A DNA stretch of 64,000 nucleotides, taken from NCBI GenBank assembly GCA_963754335.1, contig CAVWFQ010000003.1, positions 372,001-436,000 on the forward strand, read 5' to 3'. The notes below the pieces were generated by a model that did not search any database, had not been told where the DNA came from, and was given only the letters and a program-made list of their open reading frames with translations. The position numbers were made by a program, and so were the translations under genes. Every line of letters begins with the position of its first letter. Within the stretch, counting starts at the first letter, position 1. This DNA is from JBBSDP01 sp963754335. Its GTDB lineage: Bacteria > Planctomycetota > Phycisphaerae > Tepidisphaerales > Tepidisphaeraceae. Shown piece after piece: positions 53,168-61,300 of the stretch.

Positions 53168-53920
53168 ATGAAGAATTCACATGGCCTGTTTTCAATGGGC
53201 GCGGCACTTTTGGGTGCGTCTCTTTTTGGTGCATCCGCGCATGCGGTAAGTATCTCCGTGACCAATTTCAGCTTTGAGCAGACTTATAGCAATCCGAATG
53301 ATCCGACAAGCACCGTCGTAAACGGGACTGACTGTTGCGGCGGTAACGCCGTCATCCCCGGATGGAACTTTGCAACTTCAGGTGGAGGATCGGCGACCGG
53401 CACTCAGAACCAAGGGGGTCCCGCTGGTGGGAACGGGGCCCAGTGGGCATTCGTAAACCTCGATTTTCAAGGAGAAACTGGCACGATTACGACTTCGGCC
53501 GCCCCGACCACGATCGCACCAAACACCACCTACACGGTAACGGTCGCACTGGGGAACAACGCACAGGCCCCGGCCTACGGCAACCCGGGCAACGACTTCA
53601 TCAGCATCCTCGCGGGTGCAACGCCCATCAAGACCACAACCGTTACGGAGTACAGCAACCCGCCGACCAATACGGTTCTGACCATCCCGGCCAACAGCTT
53701 CGTGGATTATAGCGTGACCTATACCTCCGGCGCTAACAGCATCCTCGACCCGAACGTCGGACAGCCGCTGAATATTCAGCTCGGCAGCACCGCCGTCGTG
53801 GAAGGCCAGCTTCAGCCCATCTTTGACAACGTGCGCCTGGATGCGGTTCCCGAACCCGCCTCTTTGAGCCTTCTTGGCCTCGGCGGCCTTGGCCTCCTGG
53901 CCCGTCGTCGCCGCGCTTAA
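53168..53920 (+). CDS. PEP-CTERM surface protein
   Basis: 250 residues. GGAGAGGAG lies a few bases before the ATG. The signal peptide (GAALLGASLFGASAHAV) is followed by one 'ISVTNFSFEQTYSNP' domain with 'TTYTVTVALGNNAQ' and 'PIFDNVRLDAV', and by a sorting tail 'PEPASLSLLGLGG' and then 'LLARRRRA'. It is the same layout as the PEP-CTERM protein at 44477-45166. A good intrinsic terminator follows. Target of an exosortase-type system, none of which is in the window. Confidence 0.9.
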   Translation: MKNSHGLFSMGAALLGASLFGASAHAVSISVTNFSFEQTYSNPNDPTSTVVNGTDCCGGNAVIPGWNFATSGGGSATGTQNQGGPAGGNGAQWAFVNLDFQGETGTITTSAAPTTIAPNTTYTVTVALGNNAQAPAYGNPGNDFISILAGATPIKTTTVTEYSNPPTNTVLTIPANSFVDYSVTYTSGANSILDPNVGQPLNIQLGSTAVVEGQLQPIFDNVRLDAVPEPASLSLLGLGGLGLLARRRRA

Positions 53921-53949
53921 GTCAAAAGCCTCTCCAGCGATTCTTCGAG

Positions 53950-53976
53950 CCCTCGGCCTTCCGCCGGGGGTTTTTT
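53950..53976 (+). terminator. Intrinsic terminator after the PEP-CTERM gene
   Basis: A stem formed by CCCTCGGC and GCCGGGGG, interrupted by a small mismatch and CTTC loop, is followed by six T residues (53971-53976). It lies 30 bases beyond the stop codon. This is the only textbook intrinsic terminator I noticed in the window. Confidence 0.75.
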
Positions 53977-54000
53977 ATGTGCGCCACGCATGTCATGTGT

Positions 54001-54286
54001 TTAGGAGGTGCAAGTCCTCTGCGGGCCGTAATGAGCGGAACCGTCCGTCTAAGCAAGGGTGTCGGCCGCGAGGCCGAATCTGAAGGAAGCGAGGGATAGC
54101 GTCGCCGCTGAGGGGCGTGACTCCACGACGGGAGTTCAGACCCGACGAACAGAAACCGGATACAAGGCCTGTATGCTGAGGGTGATCGAGCATTGGATCG
54201 AGGTGGCCTACTTCCGCCATGCGGCGTGCAAGAGCCACCTGCAACGGATGGACGAGTGGATTCGCCGTAAGCTTCGCTATCAGCAC
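54001..54286 (+). mobile_element. Collapsed group II intron (RNA domain fused to maturase tail)
   Basis: The left part (54004-54190) resembles group II intron domain I RNA: GAGGTGCAAGTCCTC hairpin, 'AATCTGAAGGAAGCGAG' and 'GACGAACAGAAACCGGATAC' blocks. It runs straight into a maturase-like reading frame, 'VAYFRHAACKSHLQ' then 'DEWIRRKLR', the conserved end of the thumb region of group II intron reverse transcriptases. The reverse transcriptase core and the RNA domains V-VI are missing. The intron is therefore a dead remnant with a large internal deletion. Confidence 0.72.
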
Positions 54287-54440
54287 CTTCCCGCCGTCGG
54301 AGACGGTGCCGGTGACGATAGTCGTCGGCGTGGTCAGGGTGAAGGAGTCGCCGGTGATGACGCCGGTGAAATCGGTGACGTGGCCGTCTCCGTGCGGATA
54401 TTTGCATTCCACCATTCGGGTGATTTTACCCTTGAAAACC
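54286..54440 (-). pseudogene. Truncated copy of the 'GDSF...TVSDGGKVL' gene
   Basis: The minus frame reads 'VFKGKITRMVECKYPHGDGH', 'VTDFTGVITGDSFTLTTPTT' and 'IVTGTVSDGGKVL', and is then cut by the intron maturase fragment. DNA of the last 75 bases matches 56168-56245. This copy keeps the N-terminal side, while the other copy keeps the C-terminal side. The family is not recognised. Confidence 0.55.
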
Positions 54441-54676
54441 TCAGGCAGTCATCGATCTTCCGAACACTGAATCGATCCGCAGCGCTGTTCGGTTTCTCCG
54501 TCTGTATGACATGTGTGTAGATCGCTGGGAGAGGCGGCTCGTCCCCGAGGCGTCCGGAGCGCTCCCACGGGCTGGGGACAGCCCGGTTCTTCCGGCGTGC
54601 CACAATCCTTTGCGAACGAAATGATGAACTTTTGGAGCAAGAACATGCCCGGGTTCCGCATTGCCCGGCCTCTCCC

Positions 54677-54882
54677 CCATACGCACACGTCAAGAATATC
54701 ATTGTCATCCCATTCCACGCGTTCGATGCGCAGAAAAACCCTTCCCTGTTGCTGGAATTTATATCCATTTGTGGAAAGGAGTTACGCTCCAAAACGTTAA
54801 GTTTTGGTCTATATAGTGGGGGGAAGAGATTTTTCGATGAACACAAAAACCACGACTTCGCACGAAGCGAGAATCGTCGCGG
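54677..54882 (+). repeat. Direct repeat block, copy 1
   Basis: About 205 bases that are roughly 90 percent identical to 56821-57022. The block holds CCAAAACGTTAAGTTTTGG (a 7-bp-arm palindrome), TCTATATAG, a GGGGGGAAGAG run and then ATGAACACAAAAACCACGAC. It looks like a leader with a short reading frame (MNTKTTTSHEARIVA...). On the minus strand it is also open in part (FQQQGRVFLRIERVEWDD). What it codes or controls is unclear. Confidence 0.6.
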
Positions 54883-54984
54883 CCGCAGCGGTTCGTGAAG
54901 AGGGTGCCCCCGACGCACCTTTCGATATTCAAGCGGAACCCCAATCGACGCTGAAGCCGTGTCACTCTCAATGCGGCCCGTACT

Positions 54985-55824
54985 TTACCTTGGAGTGAGA
55001 ACCGGCCCCTCCTGGAAGATGAGGTTCTGATTTGCCTGACCCGTCGTTGTTGGTGTGGCGCCGAGAACGGTGCGCGTCAGATCCACAAGCTCCTTGGAAT
55101 TACTATGAAGCACATAGATCTTTGTGGTGCCACAATGACCCGTCCAAAAGTTTTGCCCTTTTGGCTCCGAGGTCAAAATCCAGTTTCGGGCCGCCGGATT
55201 GTTGTAACCTGGATCAATTTTTGGCGCGCCGCAGAACAGGCGCGGAAGTGATAGTCGTCGTGACACTATCGCTGTGTGAGCTTTGCCTCACGGAGGATTG
55301 CGTTGTCGGATGGTGGCCACCGTCGGATGTCTCAGACTCAGTTCGCTGACTGCCATCTGTGATAGAACGGGTCGTTGCGGTTGTTTTTGGAGCCTGGGCC
55401 GATTCCCATGCGTCAGAATATGCTTGAGCGTCATTCAGTTTTCCCGCGACGCGTAGATAAAGGACGCGAAGTCTTGCGAGGTCGTAAGGGTCCGTTACGG
55501 GAATTACCAGCCAATTCTGTGTCCATTGACGTGAAGCGGTGCCTCCGAAGGTGTTCGTGTTTGCATGCGGTAGCACAATGCTGACGCTTGGCGTAATCGT
55601 GTCCGTGACCTGAACCGTTCCGTTCTTGATTCTCACCTGTGCAGGTAGCGAATCGTCGTCGTCGCCCACAAAACGAGCGATGTTGTCGAGAACCTGCTGG
55701 AACTGAAGGTCCGTCAGCGTATCCGCGACGTTAACGGTGTCATTGCGGAGCTCTACCTGTGTACAGGAAGTTCCAGTAATGTGAGCGAAATCAAGACCAG
55801 GATGATGATGAAAGCTCTAAGCAC
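54985..55824 (-). CDS. Lipoprotein of a planctomycete-type family (two frameshifts)
   Basis: About 275 residues from a GTG at 55824. The leader 'VLRAFIIILVLISL' leads, after a frame change near 55780, to the lipobox 'ITGTSC', and then 'TQVELRNDTVNVADTLTDLQ' and 'FQQVLDNIARFVGDDDD'. This conserved N-terminus recurs in planctomycete lipoproteins of unknown role. The middle has 'DPYDLARLRVLYLRVAGKLN' (helical). After a second change near 55235 the end reads 'APKIDPGYNNPAARNWILTS' and 'FWTGHCGTTKIYVLHSN'. That tail resembles phage-type or secretion-linked 'RNWILTS' segments, but I cannot name the family. Confidence 0.6.
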
Positions 55825-55898
55825 GGAGCACCCCTTTCGAAAATTGGAATCGGAAACGACTGCGACGCCCCCGATTCCGTGACCTGAAGATCGGCCGA

Positions 55899-56255
55899 TT
55901 AGAATACTTCGATATTCATTGGCGTCAAAGGAATGAGGGCGATTTCAACAGTGACCGGGTCGGGCACACATGCTAAGTCAACACAGCAATCAAGCCTGAC
56001 ATAGCACGCGCCGGGTTTTGGGAGATCAGCCCGTACCCGCGCAGCGGCGTCCTCCTTCATCTCCATCTCCACTGATCTCCGCGTTCCGTTTTGTGCCACC
56101 GTGGGTGACGACGAACTCACCGGCGTTGCTGTCGTCGGATGCGATGTATCCACAGGAGGCAGTCAGCACCTTTCCGCCGTCGGAGACGGTGCCGGTGACG
56201 AGGGTCGTCGGCGTGGTCAGGCTGAAGGAGTCGCCGGTGATGACTGAATTCGATA
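55899..56255 (-). pseudogene. Truncated copy of the 'GDSF...TVSDGGKVL' gene, C-terminal side
   Basis: The minus frame begins abruptly as 'SVITGDSFSLTTPTTLVTGT' and 'VSDGGKVLTASCGYIASDDS', shifts frame near 56085 and ends as 'CYVRLDCCVDLACVPDPVTV' and 'EIALIPLTPMNIEVF'. It lacks a beginning. It is the complement of the copy at 54286-54440, which lacks an end. It lies 75 bases upstream of the lipoprotein gene on the same strand, so the two may once have formed an operon. Confidence 0.55.
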
Positions 56256-56460
56256 GAAGTGACGTAAGTCTTTAGGTGAGTTCGAGAAGCCTGCGCACCC
56301 GGTGGTTCGCACACTCCGAAGACGCGCTGACTCACGTCGGCGGCTATCAAGGATGCGCGCGACGCGATTTGCCAATCCCTGCTTGGCCGCGAGCGCCCAC
56401 GCCGCGCCGCGCGAGCGAAGATTCGCTCCGCGTATACCCTGCATCAAAATCTGCCTTTAG

Positions 56461-56632
56461 TTAGCGCCAGTTCCAGAAGTTACCGATGTAGCGTGCTTTG
56501 ACGTCCTCTGCGTTAATGCGCTCGACATGTCCATCGCCGTAGGCGACGTTGATCGCCCAGAGGGTCTGATTCCAAATGTGTTCCCCAAAAGAGTTGGCCT
56601 CGCCTGGATCGGGGAGATCAACAGGGACGCGG
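56461..56632 (-). pseudogene. C-terminal fragment of a prepilin-like H-X9-DG protein
   Basis: The minus frame reads 'VDLPDPGEANSFGEHIWNQT', 'LWAINVAYGDGHVERINAED' and 'VKARYIGNFWNWR', and then stops. 'NVAYGDGHVE' is the H-X9-DG ending. No prepilin N-terminus is found upstream, where a 21-base tandem repeat (CGCGTCCCTGNTGATCTCCC) marks a rearrangement. Confidence 0.6.
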
Positions 56633-56820
56633 GGGGAGATCAGCAGGGACGCGGCTGGCTAGTTTAAGGGAACGGATCGGAGGTTTGCTCGGTTTCATTC
56701 CGTCTCGCGCGAAGAAAAAACACGTTAGTCCGCCGAAGGGGGAGGTGCGATCGGACGTCCGGCCAAAGTGCTCTAAGATCCATCCGCCGTTCGCAGCCGC
56801 GTTGCCCGCCCTCCCTCCAA

Positions 56821-57022
56821 ACGCACACGCCCAATATCTCAATGTCATCCGATTCCACGGGTTTGATGCGCAAAAAAACCCTTCCCTGTTGCTGGAATTT
56901 ATATCTATTTGTGGAGAGGAGTTACGCTCCAAAACGTTAAGTTTTAGTCTATATAGTGGGGGGAAGAGATTTTTCCTATGAGCATGAAAACCACGACTTC
57001 GCACGAAGTGAAGATCGTCGCG
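56821..57022 (+). repeat. Direct repeat block, copy 2
   Basis: Match to 54677-54882 at roughly nine of ten positions. The palindrome here has one mismatch (CCAAAACGTTAAGTTTTAG). The short reading frame begins MSMKTTTSHEVKIVAGGRGN and then enters the palindromic element at 57040. Spacing between the two copies is 2.14 kb. Confidence 0.6.
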
Positions 57023-57039
57023 GGCGGACGAGGTAATCT

Positions 57040-57151
57040 GTCCGGCGACCCTTCGACCGCGCTCAGGCCGGGCAAGTCGCTCGGCTCCCTCGGATTAAAG
57101 AAGAGAGCCGCGCGACTTGCCGGTCCTGAGTCTATCGAAGGGTCGCCGGAC
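57040..57151. repeat. Near-perfect long palindrome, 112 bases
   Basis: Arms 57040-57080 and 57112-57151 pair almost throughout, with GTCCGGCGACCCTTCGA opposite its complement and GCAAGTCGC opposite GCGACTTGC. The 31-base centre holds a second stem (CGGCTC/GAGCCG). It interrupts the short frame of the direct repeat and looks like a REP- or MITE-type insertion. Confidence 0.8.
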
Positions 57152-57372
57152 CAATGTGGAAATCGTTCGACCGTTCCGAGGACGCGTTGCTGGCCCTCGC
57201 AGTCCTCCGCAGACTGGGCTGCTGAATAAAACGAAAGGCGCGAATCGATGACGCCGTTGTCATAAATGGGGTCAAAACCGTTGCATTTCAGCGCATTCCC
57301 GCGCGCGGCGAGGCCCGGCGAAGGCGCAGGCAGGGATCGAGATGCCTTGTGCACGAAGAACCAAGATCCAAG

Positions 57373-57993
57373 TCATGGACTGCAAACAGCGCCTGCCGAA
57401 TTCACCCGCTCCACCCCACATTCCGGACACCGATTTGGCGTAGCTCGAAGATCGTACCCACACGCCCGGCAGCGCCCTTCTCCAATCCTTCGATAACGGC
57501 GTCGCCAGGCGACGACCGATGCAGTTGGCAAGAGTGACGCGATGAGCAGTACAAACCAACTGGGAGCCATGACCGCGCGTTTCGTATCGGTGCAGGTGTC
57601 CGGGCCGAAGTTCGTGGCGTAAGTGAAGCGACAGACCAGAAGATTGCCAACGTGCCATGAGAATCCGGAGGCACGAAATAAGCTGGGCCGGGCGAGTTGC
57701 CACCGCTGCGCGGCGGTCGTCGGCCGTCCATGATCAATGCCCAAACGCCATCGCGGATGCGAACGGTATGAGTCGAGCGGGCGGGGGGCAATCAGCATAT
57801 CCCATTTCACTCCCAGTGTTCCTCGGCCGGACTCAACGTCAATCCAGTCAAAACGGTGATCCGTCTGGCCGGGCTTCTGGTGCTCGATCCACAGGAGGTC
57901 GTCAACGACCCATCCCCTGACCCACAGCGCCGTGGTTGCCAGGCAAAGAAGCAATGAAATCGCCGACAGGATGGTGAAAAGAAAACGGCGCAT
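57373..57993 (-). CDS. Membrane protein with C-terminal zinc ribbon
   Basis: 206 residues. It has an N-terminal helix (LFTILSAISLLLCLATTALW), a soluble middle of about 100 residues, a second hydrophobic segment (WFVLLIASLLPTASVVAW), and a C-terminal ribbon 'CRACGYDLRATPNRCPECG' whose four Cys bind zinc. This combination is widespread and often multicopy in Phycisphaerae-like genomes. No function is established. The ATG at 57993 opens a normal membrane-anchor. Confidence 0.8.
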   Translation of the reverse strand: MRRFLFTILSAISLLLCLATTALWVRGWVVDDLLWIEHQKPGQTDHRFDWIDVESGRGTLGVKWDMLIAPRPLDSYRSHPRWRLGIDHGRPTTAAQRWQLARPSLFRASGFSWHVGNLLVCRFTYATNFGPDTCTDTKRAVMAPSWFVLLIASLLPTASVVAWRRRYRRIGEGRCRACGYDLRATPNRCPECGVERVNSAGAVCSP

Positions 57994-58097
57994 CGAGGAA
58001 TTGTATCAATACAAGAAAGCGATCGCCGAGGACGTCAGGATGCCAAGGGAAGAGTGGGGAAATAGCGCATGCCGCGCACACTCTCCAGCAATTCCAA

Positions 58098-58186
58098 TTT
58101 TTTGCGCTCTTTGTGTTTTTCGCGGCGATCATCTTCCGAAGACGGAGGAGAAATTGGCCGCGAAAAAGCGCAAAAGACGCAAAGGA
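58098..58186. repeat. Long inverted repeat of TTTGCGTCTTTGCG-type words (family E)
   Basis: Arms 58098-58126 and 58157-58186 pair, with a perfect 11-bp core TTTTTCGCGGC / GCCGCGAAAAA and imperfect flanks. The 30-base centre pairs partly too (CTTCCG/CGGAG). Unlike the other low-complexity inverted repeats here, it lies between divergent genes, 105 bases from the minus start at 57993 and 116 from the plus start at 58303. Confidence 0.75.
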
Positions 58187-58302
58187 AGAAACCCGATTCC
58201 CGGCGTTCCACAATCGTTCGCGGTTCCATCCCTGGTCAAGCTGTTGGGACCTGCAAGTTTTGAATAGAATCGCGCGGCTGATTCATTTTTTGGAGCCGAT
58301 GA

Positions 58303-61300
58303 ATGATTCGTTGTTCCGCTGTTATCTCCTTCATTTTGCTCGGCACGGCTCTAACGTCACGATCTGACGCCCATCCGCTCGATCCGGCTGTCGTTTCTAA
58401 AGATCTTAATTTCGAGAACGTTAAAATAGTTCGGGACTCGGCAGCCGAGGCGGTCGATCCTACCCATCTGCTGAGCGCCATGGGGTTGGTTCCCGCCGGC
58501 AATGGCGAGCCCCTGCGATTCCGGCAATCCGAAGCAGGTAGCGGCAAATCGGTGCGCGTGGTCGTTCCGTTTAATACGCCTGTGGAATTGGGCTCGGTGT
58601 TCTGGACCGGGTCATTCTCCCAGATTTACGTTCTGAAAGATCAGGCCAAGCCGGATCCAAAGTCGGCGGCTTCGTGGACGCAAATCAAGATCGCGCCGAA
58701 TCAGCTCGGCGGTCACCTGGCTACATTTCCTCCAAAGTTGCGAACGCTTGCCGTCATGTTCGAGGATCCGCAGGCGAAAGAGTCGAGCGAGCTCGGCACC
58801 CTCCGCTTTTTTGCGGCCCGGCTCAGCAACGTGACGCCGATTGCGCAGGCATACGCCGACAGCGAGTACACGGCTTACAGTCCGTTTGCGCCTCCGTTCA
58901 CCTACGTCGCGGATCGAATCACCACCGGCGCGGGTGAGTGGATCAACACCGGAAAGAATCGCGACGGGAGAGTTCCCCGCGCCGGTGTCGGATCTGGACC
59001 CTTCGTGGTTTCTCCTGACCTGGCGCGAGCCGCACAAGATCGTCGGGCTCTGGTCGGCCGACAACTTCACGTCGGTCGATCTCCAGAGCTTCGATGGTCC
59101 CGCCGCCGTCAATCCGCGCAGGAACCGACAACGAATGGCGAAAGATTCGTGACATCATCCCGGGGACCCTTGGCGGAAGGCTCGCGTCGTTCGAGCCCAT
59201 TTCGACCCGCGGCATTCGAATGACGATCCTCGGCACCCACGAATCGGCGATTGCGCGAATCAACGGTTTGTGCGCCTTTGCCCTGCTCGATGAAAAGGAA
59301 TTGCCCGTCGTAGCCGTGTCGGCGGCGCAGCTCATTCCCCCCGGCAAAATTCCATACCACTTTGATTTCGACGGTCTGGCCACGATGGTCGTTGACGGCC
59401 CTGAAGGAACGCGGGTGCGCAACCTGTTTGCGCGCGAGGCAATCAAATCGGGGCCGCAGTCCGCGGCCTGGGATTTGAAAGATGAGAGCGGCCGGATCGT
59501 TCCGATGGGCACCTACACCTGGAAGGCGATCGCGCATCCGCCGCTGGCGCTGAAATATGTGACCACCGTTTATCCGAATGTGCTGATGAATGCGCCGGAT
59601 CGCGCGCCCTGGCTCACCTCCGCCGGCGGGCCCGATGGGTGGATGGCGGATCACACCGCCCCGCGCGGTGGGGCAACCGCCGGTGATTTGGTGTTCTTCT
59701 CCTCACCCGTCGCCGAGAGCGGCATCAGCTTTCATGCCGCTGACCTCACCGGGAAGAAATTGTGGGGCATTTCGGGGTTTGCGGGATTCACCGGCGGGTG
59801 GGATCTCACGGCCGATCTCACTCATGCATATGCCTTCTCGCGCCTTGCGGGAGATGCCGTGGACTCGATCTGGAAGATCGACCTCGCCGCTCACAATTTC
59901 ACGCCGTTCGCGGTGTTGTCAGCCAGCACCAATCGGGCGCGCCGACTCACCGGGGTCGCCAACGTGGGGGATAGTCTGTATCTGTCAGTGAACGCGTCGG
60001 AGAATTGGTTGGACACCGCCGCGACGTCGGCTGACGTCAATCCCGAAGCCTGCATCCCCCGTTACCCTGTCAAGCGGGCCGAGCGAAAACCCTTCGAGCA
60101 CATCCCCGATCCGCGCGGCGATTTCATGGGCCTGTTTCGTCTCGGCGGAGCGGTTCCGGGATATGGAAACTCGGAAACCATCGTGCAGCTTCAAACCACA
60201 AAGGGCGCTTCCGCGCCGGCACATTGTTCTCGCGTTCAACAAAGAGGTGCCGATCGGCTCGGCGGTCTTCCCCGCCAGCGACGATCCCGAACTCAAGATC
60301 AAGCTGGCGGCCCTCAAGCCGGGCATTCCGTTGCCGGCCAATCCCGGCGATAACGATCTCTGGATTCCGTTCGAAACTGACGGGCAAAGCGGCTTTGATG
60401 TCGCCACCGCTCCTAAAAAGCTTACGACCAAAGCCATCCGGGTCAGCCTGCTTCGCGGCGCTGACGACTCGCTCACCCAGGCCGACGAAAAATCGGAATA
60501 TGAAACGGGATTTCGCGGCGGTAACGAAGGTCTGGTTGACGCTGGAAATAAGGAGACCGGGCCCGAAACAACCCGGTGGCAGGGATTTCTCGATGGGATC
60601 AAGCTGATCTCGCGCCGATTCGATAACGTGGCACGCTCCGCGAAGCTGCTGACCAACAGCGGCCAGGCTGCCCCGGATCGATCCTGGACCGCGGATCGAA
60701 CAACTCCGCTTTCCGAAGACAATCCGGCTTCCTACGCGCTCGCCTGGAACGAGGAACAATCAATCCGCGGGCTGGCCATCAAGGAGATCGACGCCCGCCG
60801 AACCGAGATCGATCTCTGGACCGGATCGGGGCCGGTCGATCTCAAAGATGAAACGGGATGGAAACACGTCAGCACCTACATTCAGCCGCGCCGAAGCCGC
60901 AAGTGGAGCGACGCCAACGACAAGGCCCGCTACCTGGACGGATATGTCGACTTCGGATCGCAGGTGAAAACACGTGGCGTGCGCCTGCGCCTCGTCGAGC
61001 AATGGCTCGGCGACGTTCACGATGAAGGCCCGCGGTGGGACGTGAACAAAGACAAAGAGGTCGATCCGTCCCGGGCGCGCATGCTCGGCGTCGCGGCCTT
61101 GCGATACCTGGGAGGAGAATCATCCGCCGGGGCTGATCCGCTGCAGTTCCAGCGAATCGAACAAGTCAGCAAACAAACCGGGAAAATCACTGCCGAATAC
61201 CCAGTCGCCGCGCCGGGAGCGATTACAACCGATGCCCAGGGAAATCTGTTTTGCCTTTCGGCCAGCCAGATCATCAGGCTCGATCTCAAGGGCGGAAAAC

